DNA of 64,000 nucleotides, from positions 62,001 to 126,000 of the forward strand of contig MU401463.1 of the NCBI GenBank assembly GCA_022579005.1. Reading direction: 5' to 3'. The position numbers were made by a program, and so were the translations under genes. Source of the DNA: Poronia punctata (lineage: Eukaryota; Ascomycota; Sordariomycetes; Xylariales; Xylariaceae). The stretch's first letter is position 1; every line of letters begins with the position of its first letter. The notes under the pieces were generated by a model that saw nothing but the letters and a program-made list of their open reading frames with translations, did not search any database and had not been told where the DNA came from. Below, in pieces: positions 23,461-33,939 of the stretch.

Positions 23461-24155
23461 TCCGCCTGTCTATCTTGTGGTTGGTAGCGCTGTTTTCAGA
23501 AAGCGTAATAAGACGAAGGTGACAAGATCAGTGAATGGGGACGGTAGGCGGGACGTCCTTTAAAGAGGTCTGAGGAAGTGTGAACAGTTTCATGTACACC
23601 GTCCGGAAAAGGACTTAATTATAGGTTGGGTTGCTGGGTTAGGGATCCAACGAGGCGATGAAAAACGGGCCGTCTATCATTTCTCATCGAGACCGTAGGT
23701 ATCCATGTGAACTTGTGAAGAGCATATAAGCCTTAAAGGCATATGCGTAGCATCTTTTGCCTTGGCAACAGCATGCCTATTAGCGTGCTTAAGAGGTCGC
23801 AACTTCACTGGAGCCAGCACTGGGCTGGATGTAGTAAAGACCTGGCCGGTGGTACCCTTTACTGCCAAACAGGTTGCAGGTGCCCTGTCAACCCTGAAAT
23901 ATATCAGCCACAGGTTCTTCCCTTGGCGCGTTTACTGCGCGGTATTTACGTGTACTCGTACATTACAAGCACTAATGCCCGTACATGTTCCATGATGCAC
24001 CTACCAATTGTGGCTTGACCCAATGGGAGTTGCGTATCCCTCCTGTTTGCTCCATCAAAAATTATCACCAGCGTACCTGTTTCCGTCACCAAACCAAGGC
24101 TCAAGTTCGGTATCGATGGTCCCGCGAATATAAGCAAAGGGGCCGAACCTCGAAA
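23461..24155. other. Divergent promoter region between NECAP-like gene and MRP51
   Basis: Both flanking genes start at its edges. The frame upstream of the MRP51 start is open but has no mitochondrial-targeting or family character, so I treat it as leader. One TACTCGTA octamer lies at 23953-23960. Confidence 0.55.
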
Positions 24156-25556
24156 ATGTCGGCTACGAGCATGTCTCCCGGGGCTGCGCTCCTGAGGACA
24201 TCTCGGATGTTCTCGGTGCCAGCCCCGATATCAGTCGAAACTCAAGGGTCTAGCACTGGAAGATGGAATTTGAAAACCAAAGCTACGACGAGGCCGTTCC
24301 CGACTCACTTGACTGTTACAACGACCGCTACTTCTCGCTTGAGAGGCGATTGGGGATTCAAGCGTCCCTTACCTCGAAAGACAACTACCCGCCAGACATA
24401 TCCACTTTTACGGATACGACAGGTGGACTCCATCGAACATATTACCGACTTCGAAAGCGCTTCAGACCATTCGATGACGCTCAAGAAGTTTCATGAGCTT
24501 AACCTCCCTATCTCTGTGCCCGTACCGAGTAAAAGTGCTGGTTCATCACATACGGCATCGACGAAATCGGTGTTCGAGGAAGACCAAGATATCACGGCAT
24601 TCGAGCCTGACCAGGCAGAAGCTCTCGAAAATAAGCGATGGAAGTTCAAGGGTCCTTCCCTTGCTTCAATGTCAGATGGAAATTTCCAAAAATGGCTTGA
24701 TAAGGTCGTGCGACCCAGACGAGCAGAATTCCAACAATACCTAAAGGAAGCATACGCCGCCGAGTTGACCACGAGCCAACAGGAACACGCCGTAGAACAC
24801 CAACTGCCTGTCCCCCCCAAAGTCGAGGCCAGCGATATCACAGACGAGCAATTCCTTGAGTACTTGAGGCATATCCGTGCGGAGCGTGAGATCATGTTCC
24901 AACATGTCAGCCGGTTCCTAGACCTCGCCCCCATCAATAAAGGGGGTGCCTACTCTCGATTAGCTAGTAGTAACACTGATGGACAAAACCCGTACGTGGT
25001 TTCGGGTGGTCCGCCTATCACCCATCCTTCCGCAGGTATCTCCTACTTGCGAACCGCCAGTTTTCTGGAGAACCATCCTCTTTACGGGCCCCAAAAGCAG
25101 CACACTTCGGTGAAATGCCGGGTCGTAAAGCCTGCCGCTTCAACCATCGGTAGGAACCTTCCCGACATCGGTATTGCAGGCTTCATCGCGAACTCTGTAT
25201 ACGACCAAAAGAGCCATATCAGCGGGAACCGAGGCACCGTTAGAGGAAAGGCACTTAGCAACATAGATCTCGACACCCGTGGCGGTACAAAACTTTACTA
25301 TAAAGTCGATTCCGCCAGTGTTACGCATACCGGAAGAGTTGCGATTGACATTAAGGAACCGGATTCAGTGACCGAGCTTGTTACAAAGGAGTTGGTGGGT
25401 GAGTGCGAAGAGGGCGAAAGGCCGTACGATCACGCCTTGCACAAAACTCCTCGGTACGGAACCACGAAAGAGGCCGAGGCCGAGGCCGAGAAACTCAGAC
25501 AGAAACTCGGACAGAAGATCCACATCTACAGCGATCGCCACAAGTACGGCTTGTAA
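24156..25556 (+). CDS. MRP51: Mitochondrial small-subunit ribosomal protein MRP51 (bS1m-like)
   Basis: Single exon of 466 residues when started at 24156 (MSATSMSPGAALLRTSR). The start is preferred over the upstream in-frame codon at 23985 because the basic, Ser/Ala-rich sequence after it looks like a mitochondrial presequence. The block RLRGDWGFKRPLP followed by DSIEHITDFESASDH near residues 59-95 is characteristic of the fungal MRP51 family. Later blocks include GISYLRTASFLENHPLYGPQ near 347-366 and the family-type C-terminus with a short Glu-Ala-Glu repeat. The protein belongs to the mitoribosomal small subunit, where the yeast homologue supports translation of mitochondrial mRNAs. It faces the NECAP-like gene across a 0.7-kb divergent promoter. 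Confidence 0.87.
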   Translation: MSATSMSPGAALLRTSRMFSVPAPISVETQGSSTGRWNLKTKATTRPFPTHLTVTTTATSRLRGDWGFKRPLPRKTTTRQTYPLLRIRQVDSIEHITDFESASDHSMTLKKFHELNLPISVPVPSKSAGSSHTASTKSVFEEDQDITAFEPDQAEALENKRWKFKGPSLASMSDGNFQKWLDKVVRPRRAEFQQYLKEAYAAELTTSQQEHAVEHQLPVPPKVEASDITDEQFLEYLRHIRAEREIMFQHVSRFLDLAPINKGGAYSRLASSNTDGQNPYVVSGGPPITHPSAGISYLRTASFLENHPLYGPQKQHTSVKCRVVKPAASTIGRNLPDIGIAGFIANSVYDQKSHISGNRGTVRGKALSNIDLDTRGGTKLYYKVDSASVTHTGRVAIDIKEPDSVTELVTKELVGECEEGERPYDHALHKTPRYGTTKEAEAEAEKLRQKLGQKIHIYSDRHKYGL

Positions 25557-26266
25557 TGCACCGGGAAATGGGTTATGTTATGTATATCAACCAACGTACT
25601 ATATGTGTCTGTGTAGTGTTAGGGGATATTCTGTATACTAGTCGTGTCGTGGGGGCTGTCAGGAGTGTACATTAGAACACCACCACGCTACATATCTATT
25701 AAAGCTGATAATTACCCAACCTGTTACATATTGTGAGCTGCCCTTGCGTATATAGGCTTAGATATATTTATTTATTTCCTTGTAAGCGGCTGGCCACCCA
25801 TCTCCTTAGTAAACCTGGATAGTACTTAGTTTCATATACCCTTAGTACAGACAAATGGTATGTCCAATCCAAAGGCTGGCATGTGGTACCTACAAATACA
25901 TTATCGTGAACGGAGGGCTGCCGGGCACCTACTTCGAGTGCCGCTCTTGAATTGAGATAGGTAGGTACTCGTAACCGTTGCTTACGTAAACCTGGTACTA
26001 ATTGGTCTGAAACGGTGGGGTTGGTGAGTGCTAAACAGCCAATAGAAAAGCATTGGTTCATTGAAGTGCCCTAGCCTGGGACACAGCGGAGCTAGTAATT
26101 GTTTGCCGAAGTTCTCCCCCCACAAAGATCTTGGTGGGTGATAATTCTTCGATCTTTCTATTCCTCCCTCCTCGTCTGCGATAAAACTTCCTACGGTAAC
26201 CACCACAACGCTGCCGGCCATCGCCATACCACCTAACCACCTCTTCGACAGCAGCCAACCGCCAAA
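25557..26266. other. Intergenic region, MRP51 3' flank and RPS17 promoter
   Basis: An AT-rich 3' flank is followed by the RPS17 promoter and leader, with a pyrimidine-rich run TTCCTCCCTCCTCGTC near 26160-26176. A TACTCGTA octamer lies at 25966-25973. Antisense frames are not supported. Confidence 0.55.
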
Positions 26267-26912
26267 ATGGGTCGCGTCCGCACCAAGACCGTGAAGCGCT
26301 CCGCCAAGGGCATCATCGAGAGATTCTATGTGAGATTTTGCACCTGGGACATGCGTGCCGCGCAAAAGGTTGTATGCAGCAGCCAGGTCAATTTACTAAC
26401 GTCGGTTTTAATTAGCCTCGATTGACCCTCGACTTCGACACCAACAAGAGAGTCTGCGATGAGATTGCCATCATCTCTTCGCGGAGACTACGAAACAAGA
26501 TTGCCGGCTATGTCACTCATCTGTGGGTTGAACCGCATCGCCATGATCCTGCCAGCAATGATACTAATTGCTGTCCTAAACTGTAGTATGAAGCGTATCC
26601 AGCGTGGCCCTGTCCGTGGTATCTCCTTCAAGCTGCAAGAAGAGGAGAGAGAACGCAAGGATCAGTACGTTCCCGAGGTCTCTGCTCTCGACTTCACCCA
26701 GAACACCGAGAGCGGCCAGCTCGATGTCGATGGCGAGACCAAGGATCTGCTCAAGCACCTCGGCGTAAGTAGCAATCTACCCTTGCACCCCGAAGCGCAA
26801 CCTAACAATTCTTCCTTTTTAGTTCGACAGTGTTCCCGTCAACGTCATTCCCGTTGTTCAGCAGCAGAGCGTCGAGCGACCCCGCCGATTCGGCGACCGT
26901 CCCCCCCGGTAA
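26267..26912 (+). CDS. RPS17: 40S ribosomal protein S17 (eS17)
   Basis: Four exons: 26267-26329, 26416-26522, 26587-26764 and 26823-26912. Introns are 86, 64 and 58 nt. The product has 145 residues. The sequence is the standard eS17: [20 protein letters not shown] at the start, then [40 protein letters not shown] and a short C-terminal tail ending RFGDRPPR. It is a structural component of the cytosolic small ribosomal subunit. All three junctions restore family sequence, including the split codon before MKRIQ. Short early introns are usual for fungal ribosomal-protein genes. The leader contains a pyrimidine-rich stretch, common in such promoters. Confidence 0.97.
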
Positions 26913-27402
26913 ATGTACATGGTGGGAATGGGTGGTTAAGTTGTTTGGAAGGTTTCACATTTGGGCTTATCATGACTTCACGGCGTCTAAATGGATGATA
27001 GTACCTGGCTTAGGTCCACGAAAACAACGAGCTTTTCTGATCAATGGTGTCCCCGACTCTCCAGCTCGCGCTGGATGATGAGGGTTGATGGCCACGATTC
27101 GGCTTTTTCAAGCAACGTGACGACGTGACGATAAGTCTACATGAGACGCAGGCTTTGTACACGTACTAGCCTTGCCGCTCAGCTACAGTAACAGTAGCAT
27201 ACGTCGAGCCACTGCACCTTCTCACCGAGCGCTTGGCATCTGCCGCCCTCGTTCGCATGGCTATTCCTCGTAGAACTGGTGAATCGTGAGCAGATACCTG
27301 CTTGGCACCTCTTACTATTTTAAGGTAACTCCAAATTTGTAGATCGCAGGACCTTTGTAGTCTCAAGTGCTCATTTTATCCGCCTTATAGTAAAACTCCT
27401 TT
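26913..27402. other. Convergent intergenic region between RPS17 and RTR1
   Basis: The 3' ends of the two genes face each other here. I see no gene or RNA structure. Confidence 0.55.
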
Positions 27403-28272
27403 TTATGTAGTTTTGGTTTCTGTACTCTCATCCCCTCCGCCCAATGTCTCTAACTTGGACCCGAAAGTGGTTTTATAACCTTCAGTTATCAGATGCTCCT
27501 GCCCATCAAGACCTAATGACGGCTCTGTCGCGCCTGTGTCCACCTTCTTCTCTCTTATGGCAACTTTGACACTGCGGCTCGGCTTTTGTCTCGCCTCAAT
27601 CTTATCGCCTCTCTCGAGTACAAGATCTCGCGCATTCTGAGCAGCTTTCTGCTCTGTATCTATTTTTGTCTTCTCCAGGTCTTTCGCTAGCTGGTCAACT
27701 GCGGAGCCCTGTTCCTCGCCGAACAGCTCGATCCGTATTGAGGTGATGCCGGCGCGTTCCCAGGCTGCAGTCTCATTCAGTTGCACCTTGACGTACATAG
27801 CCCGCTTAGCGCATTTTTGTGAACACCATTTTTCAAGTTCCTTCTTGGGCACAATGTTAAAGTCTTTGCGACCATAATTTACGAGTTTGAAGGTGCCACC
27901 GTTTGTGATATGCGATTTCTTATTTGGGCAGAGCGTGTACCCGCACAGGCCGTTGGCATTGCGCTCTTCGATTAAGTCGTCGTAGTCACTAGGCTGATAT
28001 AGGCGCACTATGTTCTTAAAGGTTTCGGCATCCGATGGAGCGGGGTTGGAAGCGTCGTGCTGCGGGCTGCGCGTAGCGGGGAACTTTGAGAGTTCGATTA
28101 GCGAGTCGGAAATCTGATCTTCGATCTCACGACGGGAGTGAATAATCCGCGCATGCTTGATAGCAACCTCGCGAGGATCGGGCGTGGGCGGTTCGGTGGC
28201 GGCTGGAGGGGAATCGTTCTGAGTTTGCCTTTTCAGAATGCCCTTGGGCTTCTTGTTCGCTTGTGTGGACAT
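27403..28272 (-). CDS. RTR1: RNA polymerase II CTD phosphatase Rtr1/RPAP2 family
   Basis: Single exon of 289 residues. The RTR1-type zinc finger has C110 and C115 in GLCGYTLCPN and C150 and C154 in KWCSQKCAKRAMY, with the family spacing C-x4-C and C-x3-C. Rtr1/RPAP2 removes Ser5 phosphate from the Pol II C-terminal domain and also helps Pol II import and assembly. The stretch after the finger (KVQLNETAAWERAG) is the usual helical continuation. The C-terminal 90 residues are charged and variable. The start (MSTQANKKPKGILKR) is basic and typical. The gene is divergent from BBC1 with about 1 kb between starts. Confidence 0.9.
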   Translation of the reverse strand: MSTQANKKPKGILKRQTQNDSPPAATEPPTPDPREVAIKHARIIHSRREIEDQISDSLIELSKFPATRSPQHDASNPAPSDAETFKNIVRLYQPSDYDDLIEERNANGLCGYTLCPNKKSHITNGGTFKLVNYGRKDFNIVPKKELEKWCSQKCAKRAMYVKVQLNETAAWERAGITSIRIELFGEEQGSAVDQLAKDLEKTKIDTEQKAAQNARDLVLERGDKIEARQKPSRSVKVAIREKKVDTGATEPSLGLDGQEHLITEGYKTTFGSKLETLGGGDESTETKTT

Positions 28273-29314
28273 ATCGTGCCGTGCGCGCGCTGAGCAATTG
28301 TATTACACCACCCACCTTTCCATATGCGACAGTCTGTCTAATTGGTGGTAGAATTGTCGCTGGCGTGGTTCATATATTGCCTGGCCTAAGTCAGGGTCGT
28401 TATTTAGAGGTTGGGGTTTTCTTTCGATTTGTGTACGTGCAAAGTTTGGATCACATAGGTACAAGAAGGCATTACCTAAGCACACATGCTTCTCGAATGT
28501 CCCGACTTGTTCGTAGGGACCTTGCCGAACAGAGTAATGACGCCACAGATGGCAGCATCATTGGTCGCAGGTGCTTGGCTGTGTGCAGGAGTGGCGTCAC
28601 TTGCCCAGTGAACCAATTCATGGACGAGCGTATGGCAGCTGCGGAACATCCCTGCGACCCACATGCGCCCATCAAGATTCCCCGTGCTCACCTCCATCAG
28701 GCGTCCAAATTCCGACAGCCTCCCGCGGAGTCTCCCATACCATTCGGTACTAAACTAATAATAACTTTAATAACCACAACTTTGTCCAATGCTCCCCGCG
28801 TCGTCTGAATGTTGCATTATGAACTAGTTTCACCCGTCTGGATTACGACCCTGCACCGGCAGAAGCTCTTAAGCAGAAGTTATTAGCAGAAGTCCAGAAC
28901 GGAGACCCTGTGATTAAAGGGCGCTCTTCAAGTACCCCCTCCCCCTTCACCATACAAGCCAAGCCCGTGTTTCGTCTTGTCTCCTGGTAGGTCAGAATTC
29001 GTAACAGCTGGTGCAATGTTCATGCGCTGACGTCGGCCTGCCTAATTAGCTAAAGCTACGAGCTGCCACAGCCTAATCATAATTGCTAAGCCTCAAGTGT
29101 TCCGTCTACGATTGACCGTCGCTACGTTTCCGGAGCATTCTCGCTACATTATTTCAACGACTGGGCTAATTGCACCCGTTCAACTTTCGCCCTTATCCCC
29201 CTGAAGACGACGTCTTAGGCCGGCGCTTTTACCACGGCACCGATACGGCCTGTGGTTTGACATTCGTCTTCGCATCGTCGACTTCTCGGTGCCTGTGCAT
29301 GACGCCACGACACA
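28273..29314. other. Divergent promoter region between RTR1 and BBC1
   Basis: Both gene starts flank this region. An open frame at 28263-28808 opposes the RTR1 start and has no recognisable content. No RNA gene seen. Confidence 0.55.
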
Positions 29315-32300
29315 ATGGCTACCACGCCATTCAAAGTGAAGGCTTTATATGAGTATACTTCCGGTCACGAGGATGACCTTCCTTTCGCTATCGGCCAAAT
29401 CATCACAGTTACTGATGAAGAAGATACCGAATGGTACGGAGGAGAGTATATAGACGAGTCGGGAACGAAGCAGGAGGGTATTTTCCCTCGAAATTTCGTC
29501 GAGAAATTCGAACCAACTGCACCCCCACGCCCAACGCGCATTCGGAAAAAGGACCCTGAACCTGCCACCACATCGTCTGATACTCATTCCCCCTCTGCCG
29601 CTCTACCGCCTGAACCGCCAAACCCCGAACCACCGGCTCCGGAGCAGACCAGTCTTGGATCGTCGGGAGAGGTGGACCAGTCAAAATCGCCGCCGGCTGA
29701 TAGCCATGAAGAGACATCCGTGTCCACATCTCTGGAACAGCCTTCCGAACAGCCTTCCGAACAGCCTGCTGAAGAGCCTGTCGAGCAGCCTTCTGAACAA
29801 TCTACAACCCCAGCAACATCTGTTCCCGTAGCTAACCCACCTGAAGTCGCGCCCGTGTCTGCGACTGCCCCTATAGAGTCTAAACATGTCGATACTGTGG
29901 GTTCTACAAGTGTTGGGTCCCGTCCCCCGCCTCCTCCAAAGCCTAAATCTCCGGTACAAGCCCGTACCCCGCCTCCCGTGGTTGAAAAGCCTATGATCGG
30001 CTCGTTTAGAGATCGTATTGCAGCTTTTAACAAGCCTGCCGCGCCGCCAGTCGCCCCATTTAAGCCTAGTGGGTTGGGCTCAGGCCCCTCGGGTTTTATC
30101 AAAAAGCCATTCGTCCCCCCTCCGCCGAGCAGGAATGCGTATGTGCCTCCTCCTCGGGAGCCTCCCATTGCTAAGGTCTACCGAAGAGAGGAGGACCCCG
30201 AGGTAAAAGAAACGAGGGCGGAGTCTACCGAAAATGCAGAGAAAGCCGGGTTAGTCCCCGGCTCGAGTCCCGAAGCACAGAGCGAGGAACAACCCAAACC
30301 TACGACCCTGAAGGAAAGGATTGCCCTGCTCCAAAAACAACAAGCCGAGGCTGCTCAACGACATGCCGAGGCTGCAGCGAAGAAGGAGAAGCCTATGCGT
30401 CCACCAAAGAAGCGCATAGAGAGCAACGATGCTCACGACACTCCTGTTGCGAACCCTGATCAGCCGGCAGATGCTCAGCCACCTCCGGAGCGTAAAGAGT
30501 CGGTTGATGTTGCCGCTAAGGATTCCCTAGATGAACCCCAGTCGGCGAGCGGATCTCTAAGCATTGATCGGACATCCACTGGCGCTCTTGAAAATGATGG
30601 GAACGAGGCAGATATGTCGGGTGCCGGCGATAGCACTGAGGCTCAAGAGGAACATACCGAACGCGACGACAGTGAAGGAAAACATAAGCCACTTTCTCGT
30701 ACAGGTACCGAGGCTGCGGCAGAAGATCATGTCGTTGAGGAGGCGGGGGAAGAAGAGGAAGAAGTGGGAGAAATCGACCCAGAAGTCAGACGGAAAGAAG
30801 AGCTTCGCGCGCGCATGGCAAAGATGAGCGGTGGTATGGGCATGGCGGGCATGTTTGGACCACCTGGCATGATGAGCTTTGGTGGTCCTCCGGTGAAGAA
30901 GCCCAAGCCTCCCGTTCCAGCCGGCCGCCGTCCTAGCGAAAGATCTGAAGGGCCCTCCTCACCAAAAATGACAGCCCCTGCAGTACCCGCTATGCCGATA
31001 CCGGCCATGATGGCGCTCCCCGGCATGGGAAAGCAAAGCCGAGTGGAAGAGCCGGTTCCCGAGCCCGAAGTAGCGGAAGCAACAGCTAAGGAGGAGGACG
31101 TCCCGAGGCAAGCAAACGATGAGCCTAGCTCAGGCCTCGAATGTAAGTGCTCGCATCCACGTGCCCGGTCGATAGCCACGGACATAGACTAACAAATACA
31201 GCAACACCACATACGGCTGATACGCCGCCAGCAACGGAACGGCCTGCGCCTCCTCCTATACCTACCGAATGTAAGTTATAATAATACTCTAATTAGGATT
31301 TGCGCACTAACTTCGACTTTAGCCCGACCTCCACCACCGCCACCACCAGCTGCCATTTTATCGCCCAGTCTTGGCTCAGAGTCAGATGATGAATTGTCCG
31401 AATTTCCTTCAAAAGCAACCGAGACTCCGAAGGCCGAAAGTTCTCCCACGAGCCGCGCGCCGCACATGGGATCACCGCGCCTGCCCACGTCACCGCGGTT
31501 CTCCGGCGAAAAGCGCAGATCGTATTTTGGGGAGGATACAGTCCTAGCATCGCCGAGCTTGTCTCCGTCACAGAATAAAAGAAATAGCCGGCCGCCACCT
31601 CCCATCCCCGGTGCTGCCCCGCCGACGCCGATGCAGGCGAGACCTCCACCGCCACCGCCGCCCGGCGCTCTCAGCCGTGCATCAACCGTTGACGAGCGAA
31701 TTGCAATGCCCATGAAGCCAGGCCGCCTGGATAATGGCGAAGAGGGCGAGACGACCGAATATGAAGGTGACTATGATACCGATATCGCGTCGTCCGCCCC
31801 CCACCGAGATGCCTTGAAGGGCCATGGGAAGGAGGCAAATTCGGATAGCGCCCCTGCAGTACGCTCTCCGGCTACTGAATATCCAATCGGGGGCCCACCT
31901 CCGGTTCCAGGCACTAGTATCCCTAGGGCTATTCCGCCTCCGATTCCTATTCATTTTATGCAAGGGCCCAGGGGTTCTCTGGATAGCCCTCGAGCCGGCC
32001 CGCCTCCAGTGCCCACTCCGGGTGCTCCGAGGCCCAGAACATCGGTAGATGTCCCCCGCGCGGCACCTCCGCCGCCGCCGCCGCCCAAGCCGACCCAATT
32101 TGCCCACGACGAGGACTATGACCCCTACAACTATAATGCTATGAGATCGCCGCGCATCCCGCCACGTAGCCCAAAGGTGCCCGAGGAGGTCGAGGCGTTC
32201 ACACCCTATTCGGCTTCGCCGCCTCCACCGCTCCCGCCGTCTTTTCTGGACCGTCGCACTTCTGGTCTGGTGCCAACTAACTCGCGAGCAAACCCGAGGA

Positions 32301-33148
32301 AGTCACTGGACGTGTTGAGGTCGCCCGCCAAGAGGTCCATGGATAATGCTGCGCGGCAGTCCCTCTCTATAGAAACCGGCTTTATGGCTAGCGAGATTGC
32401 CGAGTCTGATTTGGCCTACCCCAGTATGTGGTGGAAGGACAGGCATGGGCTTCCAGGGATTTTCCAGGCACGAAAAGACGTATACACAGAGATCAATTCT
32501 AAAGAAGACGGGAAGAGTGTAAAGACCAGGCAGGTGACGATATTGTTCCAGGACTACTCTCAAACCATCATCACCGTCAATTTCGATCAGAATGTTCCGT
32601 CAGAGGCCGAACTAGAACAGCACCATGAGCCGCCTCCCCGATCTCTCCGGCAGGATGAACTCGAAGCAGCGTATGAACGGTTTGGTAAGGGACTGGCTCG
32701 TTCAGTTGCGTCCAAGACAGGCTCGGTAGTTGGTGACGGGACACCGCATGCGCTCGTCCACGAGTTGCTGCGGTCTTTCCCCGAGGCTCTCGTACCGGTG
32801 GGCAGTCGCGCATACGGCGCGCTAGTGTATTCCAACATGGCAAACGCAGCGACGCAGTTGAATGACGAAATCAGGCCGGGTGACATCATGTCGATTCGCA
32901 ACGCAAAATTCCAAGGAAAGCACGGGCCGATGCACGCCAAGTACACTATGGAGATCGGGAAGCCAGATCATGTGGCTATCGTGTCGGAATGGGACGGTAC
33001 CAAGAAGAAGGTGCGCGCATGGGAACAGGGCCGCGAGAACAGAAAGGTGAAGCAAGAGAGCTTCAAGCTGGACGATTTGAGGAGCGGCGAGGTCAAAATA
33101 TGGCGGGTGATGCCGCGGACTTGGGTCGGGCTGGGTCCGAAGCGTTAG
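29315..33148 (+). CDS. BBC1: Actin-patch SH3 protein BBC1/MTI1-like
   Basis: Three exons: 29315-31142, 31202-31270 and 31323-33148, with introns of 59 and 52 nt; the product has 1240 residues. The N-terminal SH3 domain spans about 5-66 (ALYEYTSGHEDDLPF, EWYGGEY, GIFPRNFVE). A Pro-rich and acidic region follows, with a short repeated EQPSEQPSEQP tract near 142-163. Poly-proline stretches (PPPPPPP) flank the second intron. The last 250 residues form the conserved BBC1/AIM3 C-terminal domain, described in domain databases as a cysteine-proteinase-like fold. Yeast Bbc1 binds type I myosins through its SH3 domain and limits Las17/WASP-driven actin assembly at endocytic patches. I count no cysteine at all in the spliced protein, so that domain cannot be a working thiol protease. 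Confidence 0.88.
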
Positions 33149-33865
33149 GACGCTCACACTTTGCCAGTAATAGTGCCGTTTGACGACTCCCTATGGCCGA
33201 TCCTGTTGCGCGTGGCCGCTACTGCGGACGGGGGTATCTTAGCCGAAAGGGGAAATGGCAGTAATAGAAACAGCTTCAAAGAGCAGAGGTACAACCGCTA
33301 TAGATGGTCTCGATAAGTAGATACCGGTTATACATCGACGGTCTTTTGCCTCTGACGCGATGCATCAAGGACCGAAGAGGGAAGACTGGAGACTGACGGA
33401 AGTTTCCATGTGTTTTACACATGCACTACATATTCCGAGAATTACTTTGACGAGTGAAACGCCCGGCTATTGCTAGGGTTCAAACAAAGAATTGAGAACG
33501 GGCTGGACCACACGATTGCAACCCGCTTGGCCGTGTTGCATGGATCACACAGGTGTCCTGTACAATGGTAACAGTTGGTAGTGTCTCATCCTCGGTTGAT
33601 TTTGCCTCGCGGGTACAGAGACACGGTTCAAATAAATATACAAACAATATAAATATCAATGTCCATTTACATATATACCACCCTATCTTTTCGTAATGCC
33701 TTCCTTTCGTTTCAGAAGGTATATATACATTTTTATATGTAACCCAAAAATTAAAGAGAAGGAAAGGGAAGGGGAGAAGAAAAATAAATTGTATCCCCCT
33801 GCATGCTATGCCAACATACACAACAACAACAAACACACGAGATATATTTCTCGTATATATGTAAG
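33149..33865. other. BBC1 3' flank
   Basis: No gene is supported. The region becomes AT-rich from 33630. An antisense frame at 33480-33836 encodes a hydrophobic, compositionally biased peptide that is probably chance. Confidence 0.55.
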
Positions 33866-33939
33866 CTCCCCGGGAAAGGCTCCAACTTTCAACCTCCAGA
33901 TTAACAGTCTGACGCGCTAGCCAATTGCGCCACCGGGGA
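33866..33939 (-). tRNA. tRNA-Asn(GTT)-like gene, probably a pseudogene
   Basis: The minus strand folds as a full cloverleaf. The acceptor stem TCCCCGG/CCGGGGA has seven perfect pairs, the D-stem GCGC/GCGC four, the anticodon stem TCAGA/TCTGG five with one T-G pair, and the T-stem GAAAG/CTTTC five. The loop CTGTTAA puts GTT at the anticodon, which reads Asn codons. There is no intron and no encoded CCA; the discriminator base is G at 33866. The T-loop is TTGGAGC instead of TTCRANY, so the invariant C56, also part of the internal B-box promoter, is G. No run of four T residues follows within about 50 bases, so a normal Pol III terminator is missing. The structure is certain; function is doubtful. 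Confidence 0.75.

Noticed and set aside
23985..24155. 57-residue N-terminal extension of MRP51
   Set aside because: The frame is open, but its sequence is not presequence-like and would put the presequence-like stretch inside the protein.
29584..30168. 194-codon minus-strand frame rich in Gly, Ser and Cys
   Set aside because: It is the antisense of the Pro-rich part of BBC1, where proline codons read as glycine codons on the other strand.
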